64,000 nucleotides of DNA, from contig OY101121.1 in assembly GCA_956465555.1 (NCBI GenBank), positions 954,722 through 1,018,721 on the forward strand, in the 5' to 3' direction. The stretch comes from Nitzschia sp. pyKryTriq1. Lineage: Eukaryota > Bacillariophyta > Bacillariophyceae > Bacillariales > Bacillariaceae. Under the pieces are notes generated by a model. The model was not told the DNA's origin and searched no databases. It saw only the letters and a program-made list of their open reading frames with translations. The translations under genes and the position numbers were made by a program. This document shows positions 47,204-58,500 of the stretch, one piece after another. How positions within the stretch are numbered: the stretch's first letter is position 1; each line of letters begins with the position of its first letter.

Positions 47204-48808
47204 GGTCAATGAAACGAAACGAAACAAAACAATGTCGATGATGATGGACAGGAGCAAAATAGGGAGGGGTTTGTGAGGGGGTGGCGATGCCCAAAAATAT
47301 TTCCGGTGTTGGAGTTTTACGAAACTATCCGTGCGAATTTATGAGAGGAGTGCGATTTCATATGCGTTCTTCAAACTTCATGAAGAAGTAAGCGAAGAAT
47401 AGCTGCGAGGTCTGTAAATTCGCCAAGTTCTTCTACGTGTCATTGGAACGCGTGGCTAACGATGTTTTCAGTTTAGCAAAAAATCTTCCAGTAAAATCTA
47501 GCGTCAGGATTCATTTGGGGGCGTTGACGGCTGACGGCCAGGAAGCACGTTCTCCAATCAATACCGACCTCTCATACCGGTACGTAGTGAAGAATCACCA
47601 TCATCGGTTCGCCATTCAAACAGAAAGAGTGACACCTCTCTACTCTGGAAATACAGTATAAAGGTTCTTTTATTAGTGGTATAGAAAAGGTCCAGTTGAT
47701 TACTACTACTGTAGTATGATCATCTGATTGTGCGCGAGCGACTTCTCGAAGAAAATATGGGAGAAGAAAATATGGGAGACCGAAGAAGTGGTGGTGCATA
47801 AGCAATAGTAGTACATTAGTTAGTAGGCCTGTAGCATTGGAAGGCACATCACACCACATGTATTCTTCGAGAACAAAAATATGAGGTGCTATTTGCCTTT
47901 AGGTTTCTCCATAGTCTCCAAATTAGCACTATTCTTACTACTAGTAGCACTAAGCTAAAGCAGCCTAAAAATGTACTAGTAGAGAGAGTTCACTCTCAAC
48001 CCCCTCTACTAGAGCTACTAGTAGTGGTGTCCTGCAACAAGAACAAATAATGTGAGCTGCACGACTGTCTATACTTGTATGTAGTGCTTTTGTTTCATCA
48101 CTGACCTTTCTTCTTGTTCCACAGTAATACTTTTTTAAGAATAATAAGGAGAACTTCTTCGTGTTGACACAGCCAGCAGCAACGAAGCGAAGACCGGACA
48201 CTAAAAAAAGAGTTCGTAATCGTCGTCTCGTCAAGATTCATGAGATTCCCAATCGCCGCAGCTGGTCGGAAACTACAACGTCAAAAACGTCAGACACACA
48301 AACCACATCAACCAAAATGGGTGGCTGTCCGGACACAAAAAGCTCACAAATGTCAGACACACCAGCCATCCAGATGGAAAAGGGCATATATACCCTGACG
48401 ATGGGTGTGCAATTTCGACCTGCACGTGCGGACACCATGCGTCAAAAAAATATCAGACACACAGACCAGATGCACCTCACGTACAATTTCCGACCTCGCA
48501 ATCTGCAAAAGAGAACCACAGCGAGCGTTTGGTTCTCATCGCGGCGCCTCACGTTCAACTTATTTTCTTCCTCCACGTGGCGAACCAAAAATTTTGACAG
48601 GTGGCGTACGGACCGAAAAAAGATTAGACTTCGTACCGGTACTTGTACCGGTAGATCGCGACAATGACCCCGGCCGGCCCCACAACGAATAAACGAGTGA
48701 CTGGTTGACAGTTGACATTGACACATACTCGATACTCGCAGTCGACCTTTGATTCTTCTTGATACTGAACGAGAGACGGCTTGATTGCTGGTTGGCACTG
48801 TATGAACG
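47204..48808. other. Divergent gene-free region between carrier and STE24
   Basis: No supported gene. The middle (47990-48020) has CTCTACTAGAGCTACTAG strings. A stretch at 48285-48480 has three spaced CAGACACACA/CAGACACACC motifs. One 168-codon ORF covers that stretch but has no family features and odd composition. Confidence 0.5.
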
Positions 48809-50463
48809 ATGGCTGCCCTTCCCTTGAAACCCCTGTACACACAAAGCGGCGCTTCCGGCGCTGCGGATGAAAATGGAGAGATCTCACTATTGTCGTATTG
48901 GTCCTTGGCGGCTACTGTGGCGTTTACGCTCTTCGTCTACGCCTTTGAAGGCAGCCTCGATGCGAGGCAGAAGGCCGCCTACCAGAAGACCGTCTTTCCT
49001 AAGGAGCTTGAAACCACAGTGTCCAAGATCGATGCCGAGCGTGCCAAGGAGGTGAAGACCGACGAAAAGAAGGACGGCAGCAAGAAAGAAGAGACGAAGG
49101 CTTTGCTCGAGCAGCTCCAGGCCAAATTCAAATCATCTCAAGCATACGGCCTTGATAAAATCAATTTTGGAATGATATCCTCCACGTATGACACCGTCGA
49201 GTCTGTGGTTTTTCTTCTGGTAGGATTCCTGCCCTATGCTTGGGACAAGTCGGTCGAGCTCGGACAAACATACTTTAGCTGGACGCCGGAGGACGAGATC
49301 AAAATTACTTTGATCTTTCTGTTGCTCACCACAATTGTGGGAACTATCACTGCGTTGCCCTTTGAGATGTACTCGACCTTTCAAATTGAACGAAAGCATG
49401 GTTTCAACAAACAGACCCTTGGCCTGTTCTTTTCTGACAAGGCGAAATCGTTTGTCCTTTCCTGTGCGATTGGCGGCCCTTTCGTCGCCCTCTTGCTCAA
49501 GATCATCAAGATGGGTGGGGAATACTTCTACATTTATGTTTGGGGATTTATGTTTGTCTTCTCGGTGATCATGATGACGATCGTGCCGGTAGTCATCATG
49601 CCTCTCTTCAACAAGTATGAGCCTCTTCCGGACGGCGACCTGAAAAATTCAATTTATCAACTTGCGGATCGACTCAGCTATCCCTTGAAGAAACTGTTCG
49701 TGATGGACGGATCAAAGCGTTCCTCCCATTCCAATGCTTTCATGTTTGGTTTTGGAAGCAACAAACGAATCGGTGCGTATATACTACCTACAGTTTGCAA
49801 TGGAAGTGGCAACGAATAGTATTCTGTCTTTTGACGGACAGACACTCACACCGTCACCGCTTTCTTTCGTACAGTACTTTTCGATACCTTGATGGAACAG
49901 GTACACGACGATGAAATTTTGGCGATTCTAGGACATGAGCTGGGTAGGTGATTGTGAGACGCTAAATTTCCCGGAAATACTACTTTTTGTCGATGCGCCT
50001 ATACTGATGTCTTTTCTTGTATGTTTATGCAGGCCACTGGAAGCTGGGTCACACACTGACGAACTTCTGCGTAACTCAAATTTATTTTGGTGCGGCGTTT
50101 TACATCTTCTCTTTGTGTTTTACGTCACATGACCTCTTTGCTGCATTCGGATTTGATGACTCGTCGCGACCGGTTCCCACGGTGATTGCGCTCCTTCTTT
50201 TCTTTCAAACGATCTGGGCGCCCGTGGACAAGATGTTGTCATTTGTGCTGACCGTTTTCTCGCGTCATTGCGAATTCGGAGCGGATGAGTTCTCGGTTGA
50301 CTTGGGAATGAGCCAAAAATTGCAAAGCGGTCTGTGCAAGATTCATTTGGAAAATCTGGGAGCCATGTGTCCTGATCCATGGTACAGTATGTACCACTAC
50401 TCGCATCCTCCCTTGGTTGAGCGATTGAGTGCGATGATGGAGTTGGATAAGAAAAAGAAATAG
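48809..50463 (+). CDS. STE24: CAAX prenyl protease STE24 (3 exons)
   Basis: Exons 48809-49772, 49875-49943 and 50033-50463, with introns of 102 and 89 nt, encode 487 aa. STE24 is an ER membrane zinc protease that trims prenylated CAAX proteins. The chain has seven or so membrane segments, the family block SNAFMFGFGSNKRIVLFDTL (joined across intron 1), the zinc site HELGH (His342, Glu343, His346; the Gly codon is split by intron 2), the third ligand Glu425 in SRHCEFGADEFS, and the C-terminal HPPLVERL motif. Length and topology are normal. Each intron removal restores the conserved frame, so the exon model is firm. Confidence 0.93.
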
Positions 50464-50505
50464 AATGATCGTTGTTGAATCATATTATTATCATATTCGT
50501 CTTCT

Positions 50506-51745
50506 CTACTGTGTTTGAAAGACGTTCTGGATCATGGGTTTGGATACCTTCAAAGCAGTATTGTCGAGTTCTTCCACAGCGTCGGGGCGTAATGACCAGC
50601 CTGTGGCCCCCAAATTCTCTCGTGCTTGTTCAATTGTTCTGGCTCCAGGGATGGGTACGGTGCCTTTTTGGATTGCCCAGTTGATAGCAACCTGAGTTTG
50701 AGATTTCCCATACTCTGTCGCTACAGCATTCAAGGTAGAGAGGAGAGGCTGGGCACCCGGGAGGAGCTCCTTGAATAGCTGTCGTCTTGGATTTCCTGGT
50801 CGAGGAAGATTATCCAGTGTGTATTTGCCCGTTAGCAAGCCAAGACAAAGCGGACTGTAGGAAATCAATCGGCAATCAATATCCTCGCAGGCACTGTTCA
50901 TGTCTCTAGCAGCTTTGTATGTCAGCAGCGAATACTGGATTTGAGCAATGGCGAGTGGCACTTGCCGTTCTTGCATTCGACTGGCCACTTTTTGTAGCTG
51001 GACTGGACCGTAATTGCTCACTCCAACTGCATCGCACAAACCCTCGTCGTAGACATCGGCAATTCCTTCCCACAAGGCCTTTTCCTGGAACGGTTGGTAG
51101 TTAGAGGTAGACCAATGGAGCTGGGCAACCGCCAGTTTCGGCTGTTGAAGTCTGGCCAATGACGCTTTGGCGGCGCTTACGACCTGCCCTCGCGTCACCC
51201 TCCAGGGATATGGAGCCAATTTCGTCGCCACTTGCTGCTCGCTACTTTTTGCATTGGTGCCCCCAAATTCCCACCATTGAGCCTGCTTTCCTCCTTCCGT
51301 CAACTCTTTCTGATATTTTCTTTCGAACTCTCCTAAAAGAATCTCTGCCCTTCCATTCAAATCTAAAGTTCCGTAGCTATCGGCAGTGTCGAAGATGGTT
51401 ACACCTCGGTCTCTAATTTCCCGATACGCTTCGTAGATCTCAGCATCTTGTGACGGATCATAGTCAAACAAGAGACGATTTCCCCAGCTATTATGTCGTC
51501 AATCCAAGCGGTAGAAAATGAGATCAATGCGAACTTTGCGGAATGTGAAGGACGATCATGGGGCAATGGGGTAGATACAAGTACTGTAGGGCTTACCTCC
51601 ATGTACCACAACCCAAACTACTGATTTCTAATGGGCCGGCAGAGACTCGTCCCACCTGGGGTTTGGCTACCGCACCAAAATTCAGCGCTAGGCCGCAACC
51701 TGCAAATGCAACCAGCAGTAACGATACTTTTCTAAAGCAAGCCAT
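50506..51745 (-). CDS. Aldo/keto reductase with intact active site (2 exons)
   Basis: Exon 1 is 51597-51745 and exon 2 is 50506-51487, with a 109-nt intron (GTAAGC donor); the product has 376 aa. The N terminus is a signal peptide (MACFRKVSLLLVAFAGCGLA) with a possible plastid motif. The AKR core is complete: GVTIFDTADSYG (Asp83, Tyr88), a Lys in VATKLAPYPWR, His in AQLHWSTSNY, then LCDAVGVSNYGP, IQYSLL and the NADP-binding TVPIPGARTIEQARENLGA. This is the layout of chloroplast AKR-type oxidoreductases. Substrate unknown. The gene ends 43 bases from the stop of STE24, in convergent arrangement. Confidence 0.88.
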
Positions 51746-51770
51746 TGTCCTTCCTGGATTGTAAGTGTTC

Positions 51771-51804
51771 CGATACGATACGATACGATACGATACGATA
51801 CGAT
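51771..51804. repeat. (CGATA)6 microsatellite in the 5' leader
   Basis: Six perfect CGATA copies (TATCG on the coding strand) start 26 bp upstream of the AKR start codon. Confidence 0.9.
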
Positions 51805-52401
51805 TACAATATCTCACAATAATGAGTCGTCGGCATTCTGCCTCAGCAAACAGCAAATAACGCGAGAATGGGAATGGATCTGGTATCGAAAAGAGGGGAG
51901 GGGGCCAGAACGCAAAAATTAGGGGTCAAAAGGCATCCCTTTTGCAACCTGGGTCAAGAATCTCTATCTATGAATCGAGAAGTCTTTCTACTAGCTAGTA
52001 CTTGTAGAGAGACGATTGATTATTTGGTTTATCGAGAGAATAAAGCACGCAATCTCAGAAATCTCGTTTTAGATAGCTTTTTTACAAAGCCCCGAATCAT
52101 GAATTGAATTTGTGAATCCATGCATGGTTGTCCGACAAGAAGTCTCGGTCTTTAACTACTACTAGTAGAGGACCAGGTTACCATCGCGTCGAGCTCCATT
52201 TGATAGCGGACAGGTAGGATGTCAGTGAACTTGAAGTACGCCGTGTATCAGTGAGGTGTGGGAACTCGCCGTTTCTTTTGGCCGGTGAAGCTAGTAAATG
52301 CCCAGCAAACAAGAAACGTTTACCACAGAATATTGTGTGTCATTTTCCGAAACTCCGATTCAAACAGGTAGGAATCGTGAAGGAAGTATGGTGTCTTTCC
52401 A
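51805..52401. other. Gene-free spacer
   Basis: No gene is seen. It has short CTACTAGCTAGTACTTGTAGAG strings near 51988-52010 and CTACTACTAGTAGAG near 52156-52170. Confidence 0.45.
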
Positions 52402-53208
52402 TCAATCATCAACGATAGTGTCCAACCAGTTGAATAAATCCGTACACCTACCCCGGTCGCTGATGTAAAGATACCCGATCAAGGCTTCAAAGGAAGTCGA
52501 ATCTTGATAGGCGGCTGGGTTTCGTCTATTCTTCGATCGCGTTACGGCATTTCGTCCTCGCATTAGAACCTGTAATTCCTTATCCGACAGAGGGAAATCT
52601 GATTTGAGCTTTTCTAGCAACTCGGATTGGTGTTCGGCTTGGGGCAATTGAATATTATTGAGGTCACCGTCACAACACATCAAAATTCTAGTCCAAAGAA
52701 ATCTCTCTTCCCACATCAAGCTTACCTCGTACAGTACTGACGACAATGTTCTGTAAGTCAGACGTACGTTTAGAAGGCCACACATGTCGCGACCTGATGA
52801 ACAGCTCAAACACAACATCGCCGATATAAGCTTCCAATGTAGAATGGATACGACGTACTGTCAGAAAATGTGGTGGTGGGAGTTTCGTGCCAGTACTTTT
52901 TGACACGTACCTAAATCCGTCCCACTCATCTGGTCGACGCTGCAATTTTGAGAAGGTAGAAGCAGTTCTCCAAGAGTCTTGGTACCAGGCTTTGATTCTC
53001 CCATATCATCATCATTTGTTTCCAATTTCTGACGAACCAACCCTGTCGACTTGGGTGGGAAAACTTTCCCCCGCATCGACGCTTTTCTACTAGTAGTAGA
53101 GCCAAGGAACGCGCCGCATATGCCGAACGTCTTCAAGAGCAAGATGATGACACCAAAACACTGCCTCCCGACTAACACTTTCCGCGACTGTGACTGTAAC
53201 AACACCAT
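52402..53208 (-). CDS. Plastid-targeted Mini-RNase III (3 exons)
   Basis: Exons 52911-53208, 52726-52857 and 52402-52637, with introns of 53 and 88 nt, encode 221 aa. Mini-RNase III is an RNase III domain without the double-stranded RNA-binding domain; in bacteria and plant chloroplasts it processes rRNA or intron RNA. Motifs: STLEAYIGDVVFELFIRSR (catalytic Asp and neighbours), SELLEKL, LSDKELQVLMRGRNA and STSFEALIGYLYISDRGR (catalytic Glu). The N terminus has a signal peptide with the plastid motif CGA|FLGSTTSRK. An upstream in-frame ATG at 53265 would add 19 residues. The second intron appears to use an AAG acceptor; joining there gives VVSTVRAEHQSELL, which matches the family pattern. Confidence 0.85.
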
Positions 53209-53737
53209 GGCTGCAGCAATGATCGATGATGAAAATAGAATGGAGCAAAAATGAACGGTGGTCAATCAACTGCAAAAAATCAAAATTGAAAATCGCGACA
53301 AATCGCGATCTTTTGTTTGGGGTCCATCGAGTCGTCATTGTCCTCCATTGAGGAGTCGCCTTTGTCGAATTTCGATGTCTGAAGAATCATCAATGATGGA
53401 TGGCGGAGGTGTCATTTTACTCTCTACTAAACAAGGAGTTTGAAGTTGTCGTCTACTCTAGCTAGAGAGACAGTGATTCAATGGCAAGTGTGCCCGCGTC
53501 TCTTCTTAGAGGAGGAGTCGAGTGTCTATAGGTAAAGTACTACCGGTACCGGTAGAGCGGTCCTACACGTACCTGTTGTTTGTACGAAATACCCCGCGTC
53601 GTACCCACACTTCTCTAGCCAGCCACGGCCGAGTTCCAAACTATCCCAACAAATAATGGTCTATTAGTAATCATCTAGAGTATAATCACTACTGAACAAA
53701 TGCTCCTATTGGAGGAGTTAGGCATGTTGCTTACTAG
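53209..53737. other. Gene-free spacer
   Basis: No gene is seen. It includes CTACTCTAGCTAGAGAG near 53450-53470 and a GGTACCGGTAGAG tract near 53545-53558. Confidence 0.45.
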
Positions 53738-54301
53738 CTAGTTGACAGAACCCATCAAACCCACTAGAGCGAAATAAATCCCAGCACATTGACACAAAAA
53801 TGCCAAGCAGGCAAACTGCACACCGACGCATCGAGGCAGGCAGCAAGGCCACATTTGAAAGCAGGCAGACGCATCGGAACCTTCGACTGTTCTGCTGATG
53901 GTATCGTCCCAAATATCCATAATGCCGTACCAGCCAATAAAAGTGCCATAGAGAAGAGTGACATATTGAATCAGCGGATCAAAGACAAGCCAGTCGATCA
54001 AAAGTGCAGTCAAGGTAATGGTGATAAATGCCAAATTCAACCAAACAAGCATTTGATTGGGCGCATATCTAAGACAGACAATAAGGGCGAAGCAAAAGAC
54101 CGAGGCCGCAATGGTAGCGGTGACCCGTCCTCCCGACAGAGCAACGAAGCAACCGCCCCAAAACGAGACACCGACGTATCCTGCAGGGATAATACACGGG
54201 CGGATTCCACCCCGAAAATGGGTGACGCCTCCTTCATTCTGGTATACCTCGATCTTGTCGACGGTTCCACCCGTGAGCCACGCCGCACTCGCGCTGTTGT
54301 C

Positions 54302-54338
<37 letters not shown>

Positions 54339-54611
54339 TAACACAATTATCGGTGAGTAAGACAACTTCGTCCACGGAACCGGCATGGCACTGACTGACT
54401 GTCAGTACCGGTATGCACAATACGACGAAGGAAACTCCCTTCCAAACACTTACTGTCCCATCTCATGAATAAAAACTGCAATTAGCTTGAGCGGCTTGGC
54501 AATGGCTCTCTCCATTGTGAAATACGTCAAGAGTGTGTACCCAGCGTACAAGCTCAAAAAGACGACAGTTTCCGACCCCCCACAGCATCCTTCGAGAGTC
54601 CAATCTGGCAT
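53738..54611 (-). CDS. M50-type membrane metalloprotease (2 exons)
   Basis: Exon 1 is 54454-54611 and exon 2 is 53738-54293, with a 160-nt intron. The product has 237 aa. The zinc motif is HEMGH (residues 49-53); its last His codon is split by the intron (CA|C), so splicing creates the active site. It is followed by AAWLTGGTVDKIEVYQNEGG and AGYVGVSFWGGCFVALSGG, both typical of the M50B family (a small integral-membrane zinc protease found in fungi, algae and plants). At least five hydrophobic segments follow. The intron acceptor is preceded by a TG repeat. The natural substrate is not known. Confidence 0.82.
54306..54336. repeat. (CA)15 repeat in the intron of the M50 gene
   Basis: On the coding strand it is (TG)15, then TTTTCGACAACAG and the exon. 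It takes the place of the polypyrimidine tract, 13 nt from the acceptor. Confidence 0.9.
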
Positions 54612-55331
54612 GATGCTCGTCCTGTCTGTATTAGTCACCTAGAGTTTGGTGGAGAAAATGCAATCTACTAGCTAGTTGATCAACTCAACTATCTTTGCTT
54701 GCCTCGAGGAGATGTCGTCGTCGTGCTTTGTACCGGTACCGGTATTCCGACTTCCGAATGAAAACGGAATGGCGAAAAAACGAGCAAGTGGTGTCAACTC
54801 GCTCAACACGCAAGTCAAAGTCTTGCTTTTGGCCGGCCGGCCGTAGCAGGGCCGTACCGGTACGAGTAGCGGTCTTTGGGCTTCGCTCATCTGCACGCAC
54901 AAATTCAAATTTTGGAATGACCCTTTGGATCGAATGCGTCTGTCCGTCCGTCGCATTCATCCGCTCTCCGCTCGCTGTTGGTGTTACCCGCGCCAAAATG
55001 GTGGAGGCAACAACAACGCGAGAGGGAGCGCCATTTTGTGAGCCCGTACATTCGCCGTAGACTTTACCCCAAAACGAATTTGGCTCGAAGTTCGAGTGGG
55101 TGGGTTTTGCGCACCACCATCTCGAATCACACGCAACACATCGTCTTTGGTGGCCGTCGTCGCGATTATTCGGGATCCTCTCAATCCTCACATAATCCTA
55201 TCATTCATTGATTCATCCTACCGGTACACTTCGTACCAAGTACACATGAAACAATAATACCACAAATCATTTCCATCATTCTCTTACCTGTAACTGCTAT
55301 ATTGTACCCACCAAAAGCTGCTAGATAGAGT
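54612..55331. promoter_or_regulatory. Divergent intergenic region
   Basis: This gene-free stretch separates the M50 protease (minus) from the cyclin (plus). It has a GGTACCGGTACCGG tract (54731-54743) and a GGCCGGCCGGCC palindrome (54832-54843). No specific promoter element is assigned. Confidence 0.4.
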
Positions 55332-57152
55332 ATGGCTCGTTCCCTCGCATTGCGATCGAAGAGCGAGGACAGTCAATCGTCTGGCCATGCTGCTGCTGCT
55401 GCCAAGGCGACCGCCGCGGCTCGTCGACGACTGGCGTCCGGCGATTCCTCCTCTTCGGACTCATCACCATCTGCTTCCAGGGAAGGTGGTCCCTATCGCA
55501 ATCTTCGCAGACGAGTATCCAGAGAAGGCTGGCGGGTAGCCGGCGAGGACGACGATCTAAAGCCAGCAGCAGTGGCGACCAGCTCTAAGAGTATCGCCAA
55601 GAAACCGCAAGGTCGCAAACGATCCAACTCCTCGGCCTTGTCGGAATCATTCAATGACTCCAATCGTCCCGCTTCGGCGGCAAAGTCAAAGAGCACCAAA
55701 AAAGCTCCTCCTCCTTCGATTTCGATTTCGGTTGCCTCAGCGCTACGTGCCCCGTTGACGCGATCGCAGCGAAAGCAGCAGTTAAACCAAGTCACACCGT
55801 CGCCGGCGCAACAACATGCTGAAGAATCATCATCGCCGGCATTTAGTTTCAGCACTCCGCTAACGAAAAGACAAAATTCCCGAGTCTTTGACTACTCCTC
55901 CAAGATTCCGAAAGGAGTTGTGGATCTCTATCCGTCGAAAGACTCGGCGGTGCTCGCTAACAACAAACTTGGCAACTCTTCTTCTTGTTCGTGCAATCAA
56001 GATGCGTGCTCATCCAATGCCCTCTCAGCCTCGTTCATTCGCATCTACGGCCAAGAGTTTTGCCAGCACATGAAAAAGAGGGAGGAGTCGATCATCGTGG
56101 CGTCTTCTCCTCTCTCGTCGAGAGATTCTTCGAGCCAAGCTACGCCAGGGAGTGCCAAGCCACCAAGCCTAGACTCCAATAGCTTTCAGTCTCCTGAACC
56201 GTCCATCGGTAGCTCGATTATGGCAGGAAGTTCCGTGATCTCACACTCTACGCCACATCATCGTCGTGTCTGGACCAATGTGGATACTTCAAACTTGTCG
56301 GCTGTAAAAGCAGTCGAGAGCAAGAGGTTCTTGGACTACCAGCCTGATTTGACTCCCAAGATGCGGGCGATTCTCATGGATTGGATTGTGGAGCTGTCGG
56401 AACACTTCAGTTTTGGTCCCAGCACTTTGCACTTGGCGTGCACCTTGGTAGACCAAGTCTTGGCGTGCGGGCCATTAAGTATTGACGATGAAGAGGCTCC
56501 CGAGGAAGAATCTCGCTGGGAGACGGAAGACGGTGCTGAATCCAAGACCTACTGCTTTCTTATCTCGCGCGAGCGCTTCCAACTCTTAGGGGCGACTTGC
56601 ACCTGGCTCGCTTGCAAGATCGAAGAGCAAAATCCGCCCGAAGTGTCACAGATTGCCTATGTCTCGGACAATATATACTCGATCGAGCAAATCAAGCGCA
56701 TGGAACGTCGTGTCTGCAATGCTCTTGGCTGGGCTCTGGCGCGTCAAACTCCGTACCCATTCATTCATGAGTTTATGCGGGCCAGCCACGAATGTCCCAA
56801 CCCCAGCTGTGAGCTGCCGCCCACCTTCCACCATATGGTCTCGTACTTGCTGGAATTGGGTCGACTTCCTTACACCCCTGTCACCAAGAAGCCCAGTCTT
56901 TTGGCAGCAGCTGCCGTATATTTGGCTCGTGTGACCCTGGGCATTGGTGGTGGCGAGTGGTGGACCAGAACTCTCGAGTACTACACTGGATACAGTAAGG
57001 ACGACCTCAAGGAAGTCGTCCTTTCGATCCACAGCTACCAGATTGCTTCGGAAGATTCTACCTTGAAGTCGGCTTTCACCAAGTACCGAAACAAGAAATA
57101 TCGACGAGTCGCTTTGAAAACGGTTCCTCGTGAAGAGGATCTCGGATTCTAA
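55332..57152 (+). CDS. Cyclin (diatom type, A/B-like)
   Basis: A single exon encodes 606 aa. Cyclins bind and activate cyclin-dependent kinases. Residues 1-310 are Ser/Ala-rich, disordered and basic. The N-terminal cyclin box begins near residue 325 with RFLDYQPDLTPKMRAILMDW, the cyclin signature including the Arg-x-x-hydrophobic-x-Asp-Trp core, followed by TLHLACTLVDQVLA. A 20-residue acidic insert interrupts the box near 390. ATCTWLACKIEEQNPPEVSQ and QIKRMERRVCNALGWALARQ finish the first box; the C-terminal box follows (PSLLAAAAVYLARVTLG). Diatoms have many diverged cyclins; whether this is a mitotic one is uncertain. No clear destruction box was found in the N-terminal region. Confidence 0.88.
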   Translation: MARSLALRSKSEDSQSSGHAAAAAKATAAARRRLASGDSSSSDSSPSASREGGPYRNLRRRVSREGWRVAGEDDDLKPAAVATSSKSIAKKPQGRKRSNSSALSESFNDSNRPASAAKSKSTKKAPPPSISISVASALRAPLTRSQRKQQLNQVTPSPAQQHAEESSSPAFSFSTPLTKRQNSRVFDYSSKIPKGVVDLYPSKDSAVLANNKLGNSSSCSCNQDACSSNALSASFIRIYGQEFCQHMKKREESIIVASSPLSSRDSSSQATPGSAKPPSLDSNSFQSPEPSIGSSIMAGSSVISHSTPHHRRVWTNVDTSNLSAVKAVESKRFLDYQPDLTPKMRAILMDWIVELSEHFSFGPSTLHLACTLVDQVLACGPLSIDDEEAPEEESRWETEDGAESKTYCFLISRERFQLLGATCTWLACKIEEQNPPEVSQIAYVSDNIYSIEQIKRMERRVCNALGWALARQTPYPFIHEFMRASHECPNPSCELPPTFHHMVSYLLELGRLPYTPVTKKPSLLAAAAVYLARVTLGIGGGEWWTRTLEYYTGYSKDDLKEVVLSIHSYQIASEDSTLKSAFTKYRNKKYRRVALKTVPREEDLGF

Positions 57153-57279
57153 TAATAGTAATTGACACGAGCGCCCACAAATAAAATCGCTACAAGTAAT
57201 AACAAAAATTCTTTCAGTAGACTAGACTAGAGAGTACAGTACTTGTATGATGGTCGTGAATGAATGATCAAATCGTTTG

Positions 57280-58500
57280 CTAGACGAATGTAACTGCCAA
57301 TCGATCAAGCCAGTTCAATTGAATGTCGCTTTCTTTTCGTTCGCTCATCACAACATCACCCCATGGCTCGGAAACAACTTCCTTCTCCGAATCCAAGAGG
57401 CGCAAGTGGTCCTCGCTCCGATCAGTGGCGTCCACCCAGGAGCGAACGATTCTAGCAACTGCCTGAGGAGCTTCGTGGTTGGGACAGTGGCCGCAATTTT
57501 CAAGCTCAATGTACCGATGAACTTTGTTCGGTTCCCTCTTTTCCAGAGCTTGTAGCATCTTTTTGGCAAAGGCAGGTTTGCACCAGGGATCGTCCTTGCC
57601 AAAGACCAGCAAAACGTCACACTGGACTCGGGCCAAGCAATCCTGAAAGTTGCCCGTGAGTTCGTCCGAAACCTTCAAAGGTGGGGACCAGAGAATTGAA
57701 GCAAATGCGGCATGCCCACCTGTTCCTAGTGTGCATCCTCGAATCTGATGTATGAGCTTTTCACCAAAAGCTTCTGTTCTGGCATAGGCATTTTCGAGGT
57801 ACTTTTCAATCGTGTTCAAATCTCGAATTTGATCAAATAAATAACGACCGATAGCCCTGGGAACAGCGGGTGCGGGCAAATGTCCACTCCAGCCAGGTAA
57901 GTTGAGACCCCAAACAGGTGTAGGATTCAAGAGGCAAATGCTTGCTACCAAATCAGGGCGACGGTTGGCGATATGGGCAGCCAGATGCCCTCCCACACTG
58001 TTGCCAACGATATGAACGCGCGCGGGTCCATTGGCGGCGACTCCGTCCTGTTTTAGAAGAACTACTTCTTCGATGAATTTAATGATTTGATCCACCCACA
58101 TTTCAGCACTATAGCGAAGTCCTCGTTCGTTTTCGGACCGCCCGTCGTCGCAATCTCTCGGCCAACTGCGACCTTGGCCCAGATAGTCAACACCATAAAC
58201 TACTCTACCGTTGCCATCGTGATCATGTAAGAATTTCTTGAGCCGATGCTGGTGAAAGCTCCCCACGCCAAACCCATTGAGTAGTACAATAGGCTCTTGA
58301 TTTCTGTCGCTTTCATCAAAAGACACCCTGGTCTCGTTCAAAGTGGACGCCGTCGTCGTTGTCAGCGCACGTCGTGAAACTTCATATCCGATTTCGTGGC
58401 CCCGATAATCCCATGATTTGGGTTCGATCACAAAAGATTTACCGCCTTTGAGGCAGGGGAGGAAGGTGAGAATAACGAGCAAGTCCAGGAGAAATCTCAT
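57280..58500 (-). CDS. Alpha/beta hydrolase, pheophytinase-like, plastid-targeted
   Basis: A single exon encodes 406 aa. An N-terminal signal peptide is followed by GGKS|FVIEP, a plastid-like cleavage motif. The hydrolase fold is complete: LLNGFGVGSFHQHRL, VVYGVDYLGQGRSWP, nucleophile Ser168 in IVGNSVGGHLAAHIA, LLNPTPVWGLNLPGW, Asp304 in FGKDDPWCKPA and His338 in ENCGHCPNHEAP. The strings GFGVGSFH, LGQGxSWP, GNSxGG and LLNxTPxWG are hallmarks of plant pheophytinase and its relatives, which remove phytol from pheophytin during chlorophyll breakdown. The exact substrate within that group cannot be set by eye. Confidence 0.85.
   Translation of the reverse strand: MRFLLDLLVILTFLPCLKGGKSFVIEPKSWDYRGHEIGYEVSRRALTTTTASTLNETRVSFDESDRNQEPIVLLNGFGVGSFHQHRLKKFLHDHDGNGRVVYGVDYLGQGRSWPRDCDDGRSENERGLRYSAEMWVDQIIKFIEEVVLLKQDGVAANGPARVHIVGNSVGGHLAAHIANRRPDLVASICLLNPTPVWGLNLPGWSGHLPAPAVPRAIGRYLFDQIRDLNTIEKYLENAYARTEAFGEKLIHQIRGCTLGTGGHAAFASILWSPPLKVSDELTGNFQDCLARVQCDVLLVFGKDDPWCKPAFAKKMLQALEKREPNKVHRYIELENCGHCPNHEAPQAVARIVRSWVDATDRSEDHLRLLDSEKEVVSEPWGDVVMSERKESDIQLNWLDRLAVTFV

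Noticed and set aside
48161-48667. 168-codon open frame between the carrier and STE24
   Set aside because: No family motif, odd Arg/Thr-rich composition, and it overlaps spaced CAGACACAC repeats; likely chance.
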